From the NCBI GenBank assembly GCA_964355675.1, contig CAYHEC010000003.1:1-64000 (forward strand): DNA of 64,000 bases, given 5' to 3'. The notes under the pieces were generated by a model that worked only from the letters and a program-made list of their open reading frames with translations, did no database searches and was not told the DNA's origin. This document shows positions 15,952 through 24,562 of the stretch, one piece after another. The stretch is from CAMBDS01 sp964355675 (GTDB lineage Bacteria > Electryoneota > AABM5-125-24 > Hatepunaeales > Hatepunaeaceae). The translations under genes and the position numbers were made by a program. Within the stretch, counting starts at the first letter, position 1. Every line of letters begins with the position of its first letter.

Positions 15952-17111
15952 GCCGTGCCCTTGGTTTTATAAGTTGTGCCCTTCCACTCAAAGGTACCGA
16001 ATGCGCCGAATAGTGCGAGAAGTATGATTAAAAGTGGGTGTAGCAATTCGGCGAGAATAAACTCTAAATTGCTCACTTCGTCTGCGAAGAGTGGTTTGGA
16101 GGCGTTCAATAGACTTAGGTCGAGCGCCATTTTACCAGCGATTCCGATTGTTGCCGGGAGCCAAACAATTCCTTGACAGAACATTAAGGGCGTCAATGCA
16201 AGCGCGAGGTAAAAGAGAAAGACGCCGGATAGTACCGCCTTCTGTTTCGCCGGGTAATGCAAAGTTTTTGAACCCCAGCGAGTTCGCTGGCGCCAGAATT
16301 CGACCATCGACAAGGGCGGTCTCGTCGAAACGACCGCTTCCTTACCGGTGGCAGGGACAATCGGGATGCCTGATGTATGGAATTTCCGCATCAACAGCTC
16401 GTCGTCGCCGGAGATGAAGCTTTCGATTCCCTCCCAACCGCGCACCTTTTCGAATGATTGTCGAGAGAATCCCATACTTGCGCCTGAACAATTGAACGGT
16501 GTCCCACCTGAGGCTAATCCTGCGGAAAGAACGCCTTGAGCGGCGAAATCGAGGGCTTGCAGTCGTGACCATAGGGGGTCGTGTTTTCTGGTGTTAAATC
16601 GGGCTTGCCCAATCACCATACAGCGTTCAAAAGCGACTAATCGAGCCAGCGTCTCTGCCCAGCCGGGATCGTGTTGGCAATCAGCGTCAGTGATAAGGAT
16701 TATATCGCCGCCACTGTTGCTGATTCCGAGCGTCAACGCGGCTTTTTTGGGGCTGACATTCTTAGGAACAAAGCGCTGTTTCAGTAATCTAATACGTGGG
16801 TGAAGGAGACTGTATTTTTGAACTATCTCTGCCGTATCGTCTGTGGAGCGGTCATCGACGACGACGATTTCGAGGGAATTTTCGTTGTTGGCAATGCTCT
16901 GAGCGAGAAGGCTGTCGAGAGTTCTTTCGATCCAATACTCTTCGTTGCGCGCGGCGATAACTACCGATACCGAGAGGGGTTTAGTCGATTGAACTGGAAG
17001 GGCAAGGAGTCTGGCTTTAACCAGTTTCAAGATTCCCCTTAACGCCTTTAGTATAAATCCGGCGTAAACGATACCTCCCAGCCCCAGGGCTAACAGCCAG
17101 AGAATTTTCAT
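15948..17111 (-). CDS. Membrane-anchored family 2 glycosyltransferase
   Basis: A 387-residue GT-A glycosyltransferase with one N-terminal membrane span (residues about 5-27) and two or three C-terminal spans (FLFYLALALTPLMFCQGIVW, LLHPLLIILLALFGAFGTF). Motifs: VVIAARNEE, VVDDRSTDD (nucleotide-sugar binding), ITDADCQHDPGW (DxD-like metal site), SGDDELLMRKF (catalytic base region) and QRTRWGSK, the Q-x-x-RW motif of processive GTs such as chitin, hyaluronan or poly-GlcNAc synthases. With the deacetylase next to it, a partly de-acetylated beta-linked amino-sugar polymer or glycolipid is a reasonable guess. Overlaps both neighbours by 4 bp. Confidence 0.88.
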   Translation of the reverse strand: MKILWLLALGLGGIVYAGFILKALRGILKLVKARLLALPVQSTKPLSVSVVIAARNEEYWIERTLDSLLAQSIANNENSLEIVVVDDRSTDDTAEIVQKYSLLHPRIRLLKQRFVPKNVSPKKAALTLGISNSGGDIILITDADCQHDPGWAETLARLVAFERCMVIGQARFNTRKHDPLWSRLQALDFAAQGVLSAGLASGGTPFNCSGASMGFSRQSFEKVRGWEGIESFISGDDELLMRKFHTSGIPIVPATGKEAVVSTRPPLSMVEFWRQRTRWGSKTLHYPAKQKAVLSGVFLFYLALALTPLMFCQGIVWLPATIGIAGKMALDLSLLNASKPLFADEVSNLEFILAELLHPLLIILLALFGAFGTFEWKGTTYKTKGTA

Positions 17112-18058
17112 GATTCGGGTCTCTTTCTGCCGCCGAGCGGAAGCCTTCCAACGAAGAAAAGCCCTGCCAGCGCGGGCGTCACGACATTAATTGCAAAAAG
17201 GAGAAGGGAGGCGTTGAATGCGGCTTCGGAGGTTATGCCAAACTGCCCGAAAAACTGCACTGAGACAAGCTGATCAAGTCCCAAGTCGCCAATAGCAATG
17301 GGGATAGCTGATTTGGTGAAGAGAATCGCCGCGGCTCCGCGGGTAGAATTGAGAAAATTGAGTGATCCGAGCGCGTTAATCAGTAAAAAATACTGTACGA
17401 GAAAAACCGAGTAATGAGCGAGGGTGAATAGAAGCGTGCGACGGGCTTGTGGAATGCCAAAGCGATCAAGACCTCCCATTAGTTGAGCGACTCGTTCACC
17501 CTTCGGCAACATGATCTGCGCGGCGTATATTATGCTTCTGACCGGTCTTGGGTCGAGGGCAAGGAAGAGCAGGAAGCCATCGATTACTACCATCAGCGCC
17601 AAAAGGGCGTAAAGAATGTACCCGGTAGCAAGATTAAGCGCCCAAGGAAGTGTGAAGAGTGCGGGCATACCGACTGCGGTGGTCAAGCCGAGATTATAGA
17701 ATTTGTCGATGATGGTCAGGCCGATCAACTTCATTGGATCAGCGTTTCGTATCAGCAGTGATCGTCCATACTCACCAATACGTCCCGGTGTGACGATTCC
17801 GAAGCTGTAACCCCCTAACAGCGAACCCCATGTTTCGCCACGAGTTGCGTCAGGTTGCGATAGTTTGACGAGATAAGCCCATTTTCGCTCCTGCAGAAAG
17901 AGGTTGATCGGCATCAATAGGGCGGCGAAGAGCACCAGATCGTATTTTGCGACAAGAAGCGCCTCCCAGATCGGGCGGGGTTTGATTGTGGTGATAATCA
18001 GCGCCAACAATAATAAAGCGACAAGTACCTTCAGCCAGAATAAGAGTCGTTGGGTCAT
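17108..18058 (-). CDS. Lysylphosphatidylglycerol synthase-type flippase (UPF0104) membrane protein
   Basis: A 316-residue integral membrane protein with about eight hydrophobic segments, of the family corresponding to the flippase half of MprF. Typical motifs: LLGGYSFGIVTPGRIGEYGR (G-x-x-TPGR-xGE), and a later PIAIGDLGLDQLVS. It probably translocates a lipid or a glycolipid across the inner membrane. First gene of the four-gene operon; its ATG at 18058 is preceded by repeat-rich DNA. Overlap of 4 bp with the glycosyltransferase. Confidence 0.82.
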   Translation of the reverse strand: MTQRLLFWLKVLVALLLLALIITTIKPRPIWEALLVAKYDLVLFAALLMPINLFLQERKWAYLVKLSQPDATRGETWGSLLGGYSFGIVTPGRIGEYGRSLLIRNADPMKLIGLTIIDKFYNLGLTTAVGMPALFTLPWALNLATGYILYALLALMVVIDGFLLFLALDPRPVRSIIYAAQIMLPKGERVAQLMGGLDRFGIPQARRTLLFTLAHYSVFLVQYFLLINALGSLNFLNSTRGAAAILFTKSAIPIAIGDLGLDQLVSVQFFGQFGITSEAAFNASLLLFAINVVTPALAGLFFVGRLPLGGRKRPES

Positions 18059-18065
18059 TGGCTGT

Positions 18066-18303
18066 CCCCTTGGAGGGCGGATTTAAATCCGCCCTCCAAG
18101 CGTGAAAATTCGCGTAGGATAAGCGTCTCGCTTGTCAAGAGCGGACCGAAAGAGTTCGTTGATTTATTAGATATTTGCACTGACTTGTCCACGCGGACGC
18201 CCTCGTCCGCGATTATTTTGTGCTTGATGACTCGGCGGACGAGGGCGTCCGCCTGGACGAAATTGGCAATTTTAAGAATTTTTCAACTAACTCTGAAAGT
18301 CCG
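18066..18303. repeat. Palindrome cluster with family A element, copy A2
   Basis: The gap between the flippase and methyltransferase genes is entirely repeats. At 18069-18102 is a long perfect palindrome (GGAGGGCGGATTTAAATCCG core). At about 18110-18136 is a GCGTAGGATAAGCGTCTCGC word. Family A copy A2 runs from GCGGACCGAAAGAGTTCGTT (18141) to AACTCTGAAAGTCCGC (18288-18303) and contains two inverted copies of the GGCGGACGAGGGCGTCCGCC word (18192-18213 and 18233-18254). It compares well with the copies at 68-252 and 40762-40919. Confidence 0.8.
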
Positions 18304-18326
18304 CCCTCCAAGAGAATGGCATCTCC

Positions 18327-19133
18327 TCAAGGCAAAACTCCTGGTGACGCCACCCAAATCTGCTCGCCTCTTGCCCTGAATGGTCCGCGGTTGAAGTCGC
18401 CGTAATGCGCTTCGACGCGAAACCCGCAGAGTTCGAGAAGGTGATGCATCTCCCAGCGAAAGATATAGCGGACACAAAATTTGACGAATGTGCTTTTTAC
18501 GATATTGTTGTCGGAGTCCTGTTCGATGTAGTTGCGCAGTTCTTCGATGGTCTGTTCGGTGATGTTATAATCCCAGGTTGACCACTCGGTGACGTTGTTG
18601 CCAGTCAGCGGGTGGGTGAATCGGTTCATCAATTTCTGGATGCTTCGCTGGTGTTCATTGTGATCGAGGATTTCTCGCAGGTCGGGATCGAAAAAATTCA
18701 GGATCAACCTGCCGCCGACGTTCAAATGACGGTGGACGTTAAGCAGAGCCTGCTTCTGCTCCAGTGTGGTCAACAGGCAGATGAACACCCGAAACGGAAT
18801 AATGACGAGATCGAACTTACGGTCAAGTTCAAAATCGCACATATTCCCTTGCACAAGCGAGATTCTCCCGGCAATTTCCGGGGGCAGTTCGGCAACTTTC
18901 TGCCTCGCAATTTCCAGCATATCGGGCGATAATTCGACACCGACAACCTCTATATCGTTGTAGGCAATCGGAATGGTAATACGACCTGTGCCACAACCGA
19001 GTTCAAGAACTGGCTTGCCGCATCGGACGGCTTCCTCGACATAAAAATGGATATCGTCTTTGTCGTAATTTGCATAGTCCGAGTCATAGAGAATGGCGTC
19101 GATGCCGCAGTATTGGTCGATGGTGTCGGTCAA
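18327..19133 (-). CDS. Class I SAM-dependent methyltransferase
   Basis: A 268-residue Rossmann-fold methyltransferase. Motif I is VLELGCGTGRITIPIA, preceded by EEAVRCGKP; motif II acidic residue in VVGVELSPDMLEIA; a motif near QGNMCDFELDRKFDLVIIPF; then LLNVHRHLNVGGRLILNFFDP. The C-terminal half has an RYIFRWEMHHLLELCGFRVE segment common in small-molecule methyltransferases. The substrate cannot be read. Its 3' end lies next to a family A element. Monocistronic, with a hairpin (19141-19185) upstream. Confidence 0.88.
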   Translation of the reverse strand: MTDTIDQYCGIDAILYDSDYANYDKDDIHFYVEEAVRCGKPVLELGCGTGRITIPIAYNDIEVVGVELSPDMLEIARQKVAELPPEIAGRISLVQGNMCDFELDRKFDLVIIPFRVFICLLTTLEQKQALLNVHRHLNVGGRLILNFFDPDLREILDHNEHQRSIQKLMNRFTHPLTGNNVTEWSTWDYNITEQTIEELRNYIEQDSDNNIVKSTFVKFCVRYIFRWEMHHLLELCGFRVEAHYGDFNRGPFRARGEQIWVASPGVLP

Positions 19134-19140
19134 GGGATTA

Positions 19141-19185
19141 GACTCTGCAAGCTGTCAACCTGAGAGGGCTGACAGCTTGCGACTC
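19141..19185. repeat. Hairpin in the promoter gap of the methyltransferase gene
   Basis: Arms CTGCAAGCTGTCA and TGACAGCTTGCGAC pair across an 11-bp loop; outer GACTCT/GACTC continue the symmetry imperfectly. It lies between the 5' end of the methyltransferase gene and the 3' end of the barrel protein gene and may terminate the latter. Confidence 0.55.
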
Positions 19186-19208
19186 TAATTGAGATGGTAT
19201 GCGGTCCA

Positions 19209-20642
19209 TCAAAACGCCAGCGCAGTCTCAATCGTCATGATTTTCGTCGGCTTGCCATTGTGGTAGATCGACTTGTTGTCATAGATGATACTGACGCCCT
19301 GCCCGATCTCATAGCCGATCTTGTAGCCGACCACCGTCCCGTCGGAGTCGGTATTGAAGAGCTTCTTGGCGTCTGGTTGCTGGAAGTATGCCTCAGCGAC
19401 GGTGATCTTTGGGATCAAGCCGCCCTTCAGTCCTGCCGATGTGTAAATTGATTTGGTCGATTCCCCGCCGTCGTACGACATATTCTGGAAAGAGCCATAA
19501 ATGTCGAGCAGTCCGAAGAATGTCATCCCAGCGTCAGCCCAGATCCCTTGAGCAGAGGGAAGAGAGTCAAGCGTCGATTCTTTGGTCCGGAGACTGTCGA
19601 GAACTTCGTCCCAGATGACTCGTCCAGTTTCATAAGACATGTCGAAGTACTCGCCGCGGAACTTCTTGGCGAAAATGCGGTATTCTGCTCCGGCGTGGAA
19701 CGGTCCCATCCTAAAAACCACGCCCGGAGCGGCGATTCCCATCCCGTAATCGACGATCTGCGCCGCCTGAGCATAAGTCCAGATATTGAATTTCTCGGTA
19801 CGAATAATCGGCACACCGACGTCAAGACCGAAGATTGTCACCGGATCCTTCAAGTCTTGGATCGATGGGGGGAGATTGAAGATGTCAGGAATCGCACCGA
19901 TAGAAACGAGGCGCTCGGCGTTAGTCACGCCAACTTGACCAATGATTTGTTGAGCAAAGGCTTCATCGTCTTTGCCGGGGAAGAGATCGTTGCGATCCGG
20001 AATCCCGTCATTGTCTTCATCTTTAGCGCCGAGGAACTGATTCCCGTCGTAGGCGATAATTCCACCAATCTGTACAGGCAGAACAAGATCGAGTTCGTAG
20101 GTGACTCGCGCCGCGACAAGCCCAGGGGTTTTAATCTCGCGGAAGTTGCCGACAACGGTCTCAACTCCGACGCCACCGGTGCGAACTTCCATCTGCATTC
20201 CGACACGCCTGACCGAGGGCCACTCGATAGAGTTAGTATAACGGCGCATAATCAAGCCGTAACCCAACGTTACCGGGGCAAGATTACCGACCCTAATGTA
20301 AAACGGATCGCCAGACTGCCCCCAACGCACGTAATAGATCTTCTCAACAATATCGGCGGCCTTATTCCAGCCTTCCTTGCGGATGTTCCCATCAGCGTCG
20401 AAGTAAAGGGAGAGATCAAGACCTATGCCGAATTTACCGATACTTAAGTCGGGTCTAAGGCTCAAAAACTGATAGTTGACGCCGTTGATGACAGTGGCTC
20501 CAACTGCGCCATTCATGCTTAAACCGAGTCCGCCATTGGCAAGAGCCCGACTCGGATCCGAGAATTGAAAGAGTACGGCCGCCAATACGGAGATGGCAAA
20601 GTACCGTCTCAGGGTTTTGTGACTCAGCACAGATCGCTCCAT
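19209..20642 (-). CDS. Predicted outer-membrane beta-barrel protein
   Basis: A 477-residue exported protein with a signal peptide (RRYFAISVLAAVLFQFSDPS, then RALA), many alternating amphipathic strands (IYYVRWGQSGDPFYIRVGNL, VGMQMEVRTGGVGVETVVG, FHAGAEYRIFAKKF) and a C-terminal Phe (TALAF), all typical of outer-membrane barrels. A DEDNDGIPDRNDLFPGKDDE loop resembles a thrombospondin-type-3 calcium-binding segment. Uncharacterised; no known porin family recognised. I prefer Met at 20642 over the first in-frame ATG at 20663, which adds MRGKSIK. Divergent from the MerR gene. Confidence 0.65.
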   Translation of the reverse strand: MERSVLSHKTLRRYFAISVLAAVLFQFSDPSRALANGGLGLSMNGAVGATVINGVNYQFLSLRPDLSIGKFGIGLDLSLYFDADGNIRKEGWNKAADIVEKIYYVRWGQSGDPFYIRVGNLAPVTLGYGLIMRRYTNSIEWPSVRRVGMQMEVRTGGVGVETVVGNFREIKTPGLVAARVTYELDLVLPVQIGGIIAYDGNQFLGAKDEDNDGIPDRNDLFPGKDDEAFAQQIIGQVGVTNAERLVSIGAIPDIFNLPPSIQDLKDPVTIFGLDVGVPIIRTEKFNIWTYAQAAQIVDYGMGIAAPGVVFRMGPFHAGAEYRIFAKKFRGEYFDMSYETGRVIWDEVLDSLRTKESTLDSLPSAQGIWADAGMTFFGLLDIYGSFQNMSYDGGESTKSIYTSAGLKGGLIPKITVAEAYFQQPDAKKLFNTDSDGTVVGYKIGYEIGQGVSIIYDNKSIYHNGKPTKIMTIETALAF

Positions 20643-20827
20643 TTTTATTGATTTCCCCCGCACACCTTAAGATAATCCTTCTCTCGCCTTAAGGCAACTG
20701 TTATGCATTCAAGTATTCTAATATAGTTGCCGATAAGAGAAATGGAAGTAGTAGGGCGGTTGATATCCCCCATTTGGGAAAGAGGACAGGGGACTTTGCC
20801 GCGACACAGGGAAGCGCGGATGGCCGT

Positions 20828-21196
20828 ATGAACAACATTACCGACGACCATCAGGGCAGGCTCTCTATAGGTCAAATGGCAGCCACGACAGGCGTAAGCA
20901 GGTCAACCCTGAGGCATTGGGAGCATGAGTTTCGAGATTTTCTCGAAACTGCCAAAGGGGCAGATGGAGATTCGCGTTGCTTTGCTCCAGACGCGATTCA
21001 AAAAATAGACCACATTCGTTCGCTGGTGGAAGAACAGGGATTAACTCTCAGGGGCGTCAGGCTTCAATTAGATAAATTGTCTGGTTCTGAAACAGGACTC
21101 TCCCCGCCAGAGGATGAAGACCCTCTTCGCCGTAAGGCAAGAGATTTGGCAGACCGGGTTACAGACCGGCTGCTTACGAAGATTTTCAATACATGA
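20828..21196 (+). CDS. MerR-family transcriptional regulator
   Basis: A 122-residue regulator. The N-terminal winged helix-turn-helix reads RLSIGQMAATTGVSRSTLRHWEHEF, with the RHWE variant of the usual RYYE wing, then a short region and a dimerisation helix (IDHIRSLVEEQGLTLRGVRLQL). The C-terminal portion lacks cysteines, so no metal or redox sensor is seen. The upstream frame from 20774 adds 18 residues; I prefer ATG 20828, which starts directly at the domain. Divergent from the outer-membrane barrel gene, which it may control. A structured segment and a strong terminator follow. Confidence 0.8.
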   Translation: MNNITDDHQGRLSIGQMAATTGVSRSTLRHWEHEFRDFLETAKGADGDSRCFAPDAIQKIDHIRSLVEEQGLTLRGVRLQLDKLSGSETGLSPPEDEDPLRRKARDLADRVTDRLLTKIFNT

Positions 21197-21238
21197 TTGC
21201 CAATTACAAAATTGACAATCGTCAATTGGCAATCGACA

Positions 21239-21300
21239 AGATCAACCCGCAGGACGGCCCCGTAAAGGTTTCGTAAACCCCCTAGCACCGGGGCCGTGGG
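21239..21300 (+). ncRNA. Possible small structured RNA
   Basis: After the merR stop, CCCGCAGGACGGCCCCG (21247-21263) can pair with CGGGGCCGTGGG, giving an 8-bp core CGGCCCCG/CGGGGCCG, a side bulge and a 3-bp closing stem. Within its loop, GGTTT-CGT-AAACC forms a second hairpin. The unit is followed 12 bp later by an intrinsic terminator. It is not a tRNA (no T-loop) and matches no riboswitch I know. It could be a small RNA, or part of the merR 3' untranslated region. Confidence 0.3.
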
Positions 21301-21311
21301 CATTAAGAAGT

Positions 21312-21357
21312 GGGGCGATTTTAGAGAAATCTAAAAATCGCCCCGCTTTTGTTTTTT
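21312..21357 (+). terminator. Strong intrinsic terminator
   Basis: The stem GGGGCGATTTTAGA (21312-21325), loop GAAA, and TCTAAAAATCGCCCC (21330-21344), one bulge, followed by GCTTTTGTTTTTTT. It ends the merR and possible RNA transcription unit. Confidence 0.85.
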
Positions 21358-21358
21358 T

Positions 21359-21512
21359 GCCTCGCGTAGGTTAAGCGTCCCGCTTGACAGAAGGCTACCG
21401 CAGGGTGTCCGCACCCTGCGACAGGTAGTTGACATGCGTAGGTCGGATCGCCGAGTCCGATGACTCATTGGCAGACAAGCGAGACGCATATCCTACGCGG
21501 TTTCCACCAGCG
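21359..21512. repeat. Nested palindrome complex
   Basis: An outer inverted repeat, GCGTAGGTTAAGCGTCCCGC (about 21363-21382) and its partner ending CATATCCTACGCGG (about 21476-21501), encloses at least two other palindromes: GCAGGGTGTCCGCACCCTGC (21401-21420) and GGTCGGATCGCCGAGTCCGA (21441-21460). Each inner word also occurs alone in other gaps. This is the clearest example of hairpins nested inside a hairpin. Confidence 0.8.
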
Positions 21513-21691
21513 ACCGGCAGAACGGGGCTCCGTACACGTTCGATATTTACCCGTACTTGACAATTCCTCTGAAATTGCATAGATTTACTATCGTCAAGTC
21601 CACATGGCGTAACGCCGCCATCCTGGCGGCATGGCAATAAAACATGCCGACAGGATCTCGGCGGTACGAGGTCAATCCGGGAGCGTCGATC

Positions 21692-24562
21692 ATGAATTCT
21701 TCGATTCGAACCAGACGATTAACCGCCACCTTCTTCCTTGCCGCATTGACGGCAGTTGTCGCGACTACCAATGTAGCAACGCCGCAAACCGCCGGTACGC
21801 TCGGCTCGGTTCAGCTCCATTTCACCGAAAACAAAGGCCAGTGGGACGAACGCGTCCTGTTCAAAGCTGACGGCGGACGCGGTCTGACGTGGTGGTTTGA
21901 GCGCGACGGATTGACTCTGGCGGTGAGCGTACCTGATACCACAGACCCGCTGCCAGCCCGCCGCGGCTGGCAGTATGACGAAGGCGTCAACCACGGCGGG
22001 TTGACGCCGGAGAGCGCTCCCCGCAAGGGCCACGCCCTGAAGCTCCGCTTTGTCTCGTCAATTAGCCAATCTTCCGACCTCGTCTTTGCGACAGACAAGA
22101 ATGTCTATCCTCCCCGTGAAATCGAAGTCATCCCCGAAGGCAAGCTCGGCTGGAACAACAACTACTTCCTCGGCAACGACTCGACCAAGTGGGCTCCGGA
22201 CTGCGGGAACTTCACGCGGCTGACCTACCGGAATGTCTGGGACGGCATCGACGTCGTCTATTACGCGCAGGGCGACAACCTCAAGTACGACTACGTCATC
22301 CACCCCGGATCCGATCCGGCGGATGTAAGGCTCCGGTGGCTGGGACTTGACAATCCTCTTGCTCTCATACCGGCGCAAGCCGGTATCCAGTCAGCTTTGC
22401 CGCAGGGTGTCCCCACCCTGCGGGCAGATGGTGAGCTGCTTCAGGGTGAGGACACCCTGAAGCAAAGCGAGCTTCTCCTCACCACTTCGGTCGGCACGCT
22501 CCGCGAAGCCATCCCCCTCGCCTATCAGTGCGACGAGTCCGGCTCCCGCGTCCCGGTCGAAGTGACGATGCGAGTCCTGTCAGAAAACGAGTTCGGGCTG
22601 GAGGTAGTCGGAACTTGGGACAAGACGAAGGAGTTGGTGGTTGATCCGCTGGTTTATAGCACATTTTTAGGGGGAAGATCAAGTGATTATGCATCTCGCG
22701 GAGTCGTGATTGACGAAGGTGGTGGATTAGTTATTGCTGGCACCACGGGCTTCAATGACTTCCCGATAACCGAAGGGGCATTTGACGTTTCATTTAATGG
22801 GGAAGGTGGAATGAACGACGCATTTATCGCTCGATTTAGTCGGGATGGCAGTGAATTGCTCTACTCCACTTTTCTGGGAGGAATCAGGGACGAATATCCG
22901 ATTGGCGTCGTGCAAGATGTGGATGGCGGTGTTGTTGTGGCCGGTTGGACTTGGAGCAGGAACTTCCCGATCACCCGTGATGCACTTGATAGCTTGTTCA
23001 ATGGCAATTATGATGAGGGCTTTATTTGTCGCTTGAGCAGGAATGGAAATGAACTACTCTACGGTAGCTATTTCGGGGGTTCAAGCGATGAAAAGATTAA
23101 TGCGCTTGCACTTGACGAAGCGGGTGGAGTAGTCGTGGCGGGTGACACAGAGAGTGAAGATTTACTTACTACCGAAAACGCATTTGACAGAGAGTTGAAC
23201 CAACTTCATGGGGTATTCGTAGCCCGATTTACAAGGGATTGCCGGGAGCTGATCTATTGCACATACCTTGAGGGACAAAATATGGATCACGCACATTCGC
23301 TTGCATCAGATGGAGCGGGCGGAATTATAGTGGCAGGTAATACATGGAGTGATGATTTCCCTACAACTGAGGGCGCATTCGACGAATCGTTTAATGAAGG
23401 CGTGTCTGATGGCTTCATAGCCCGCTTGAGTGAAGATGGGAGCGAACTCCTGTATGGCACTTATTTTGGGGGTAGTAGCTCGGATGTTGTTTATTCCCTC
23501 ACATCGGATGGCGCGAGAGGTGTATTTATCGCAGGAAGCACGGGAAGCGATGATCTCCCCACTACCGAAAGTGCATTTGATAGGTCACACAACGGTGATG
23601 CTGATGGCTTCATCGCTCGATTGAACAGTGATGGGAACGAACTTATGTTTAGCACATTTTTAGGTGGATCAAATTATGAAATCATCATCTCGTCAGTCTC
23701 CGACGGTTCAGGTGGAGTTGTCGTTTCTGGCACAACATCCAGCGATGATTTCCCAACTACGGAGGATGCTTTTGATGTGTCGTTCAACGGCGTCACGCAC
23801 GATGTCTATTTTGCGCGCCTTAACGGAGACGGAAGCCGATTGACCTACAGCACGTATATCGGCGGAAGTGATTACGACCTTGGATCGAGCATCGTTCTTG
23901 ATGATTCCAGTCGAATCGTGTTGACGGGAGCCACGGACAGCGATGATTTTCCCGTAACAGAGGGTGCGTTTGACGGAGAAATCAATGGAGGATTTGATGC
24001 GTTTATTGTGAGTATGGATATCGGCTTGCCATTCCTCTGGTGGATTGATATGCCGGATATGATACAGACTGCTGAGAATGACCTTATCGAGTTTTCAATA
24101 AGTGGTGTTAGCCCCGACGAAAACGCCGGAGTAACCCTTACTTACGTTTCCGACGACCTCCCCGACTCGGCTCAATTCACCGACCATGGCGACGGAACTG
24201 GAACCTTCATCTGGCAGACCACCTTCGACGATGCAGGCGAATACATCGCTACCTTCACCCTATCCGACGGCGAGAATGAGATCAGCGCCGAGGTGAACAT
24301 CATCGTCAACAACGTCAATCGTGCGCCGGTGTGGGAAATGCCGCCGCCAGAACGGACAGGTTGCAATGAGGGTGAAGGGCTTAGCATTATTGTCGTTGCG
24401 GTTGACCCTGATAACGACAGCCTTCGATATGAGATAGAAGCGCAATCAGTTCCCGCAGGATGCAATTCACCGATAACGGCGATGGCAGCGCCCGTTTCGT
24501 ATGGCGACCCGGTTACGAAGACGGTGGTGAATTGGGAATATACGGGGTCGGGTTCAACGTAA
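21692..24562 (+). CDS. Exported SBBP-repeat surface protein, frameshifted near the C-terminus
   Basis: A large exported protein whose reading frame runs from ATG 21692 (MNSSIRTRRLTATFFLAALT signal peptide) to a premature stop at 24562. An N-terminal domain of about 300 residues (VQLHFTENKGQWDERVLFKADGG, VGTLREAIPLAYQ) is typical of SBBP proteins. It is followed by seven or eight beta-propeller repeats of about 55 residues (GGVVVAGTTSSDDFPTTEGAFD, DAFIARLSGDGSEL-like) and then cadherin/Ig-like domains (RAPVWEMPPPE). The expected ending is in another frame (24457-24912), joined by a one-base change near 24459. Residues about 225-258 are translated palindromic repeats. The upstream in-frame ATG at 21644 lies in repeat DNA and adds 16 residues. 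Confidence 0.85.
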   Translation: MNSSIRTRRLTATFFLAALTAVVATTNVATPQTAGTLGSVQLHFTENKGQWDERVLFKADGGRGLTWWFERDGLTLAVSVPDTTDPLPARRGWQYDEGVNHGGLTPESAPRKGHALKLRFVSSISQSSDLVFATDKNVYPPREIEVIPEGKLGWNNNYFLGNDSTKWAPDCGNFTRLTYRNVWDGIDVVYYAQGDNLKYDYVIHPGSDPADVRLRWLGLDNPLALIPAQAGIQSALPQGVPTLRADGELLQGEDTLKQSELLLTTSVGTLREAIPLAYQCDESGSRVPVEVTMRVLSENEFGLEVVGTWDKTKELVVDPLVYSTFLGGRSSDYASRGVVIDEGGGLVIAGTTGFNDFPITEGAFDVSFNGEGGMNDAFIARFSRDGSELLYSTFLGGIRDEYPIGVVQDVDGGVVVAGWTWSRNFPITRDALDSLFNGNYDEGFICRLSRNGNELLYGSYFGGSSDEKINALALDEAGGVVVAGDTESEDLLTTENAFDRELNQLHGVFVARFTRDCRELIYCTYLEGQNMDHAHSLASDGAGGIIVAGNTWSDDFPTTEGAFDESFNEGVSDGFIARLSEDGSELLYGTYFGGSSSDVVYSLTSDGARGVFIAGSTGSDDLPTTESAFDRSHNGDADGFIARLNSDGNELMFSTFLGGSNYEIIISSVSDGSGGVVVSGTTSSDDFPTTEDAFDVSFNGVTHDVYFARLNGDGSRLTYSTYIGGSDYDLGSSIVLDDSSRIVLTGATDSDDFPVTEGAFDGEINGGFDAFIVSMDIGLPFLWWIDMPDMIQTAENDLIEFSISGVSPDENAGVTLTYVSDDLPDSAQFTDHGDGTGTFIWQTTFDDAGEYIATFTLSDGENEISAEVNIIVNNVNRAPVWEMPPPERTGCNEGEGLSIIVVAVDPDNDSLRYEIEAQSVPAGCNSPITAMAAPVSYGDPVTKTVVNWEYTGSGST
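22368..22463. repeat. Three palindromic words translated in frame in the SBBP gene
   Basis: TACCGGCGCAAGCCGGTA (22368-22385), CGCAGGGTGTCCCCACCCTGC (22401-22421) and CTTCAGGGTGAGGACACCCT (22440-22459, extending to 22463). Flanks GCTTTGC and GCAAAGC also pair (22394-22400; 22462-22468), making the last two a REPIN-like unit. The frame stays open across all of them, yielding residues IPAQAGIQSALPQGVPTLR and QGEDTLKQSE in a region where related proteins have a shorter loop. Confidence 0.85.

Noticed and set aside
21239..21300. tRNA gene
   Set aside because: No acceptor stem/anticodon/T-loop arrangement; only a two-hairpin fold.
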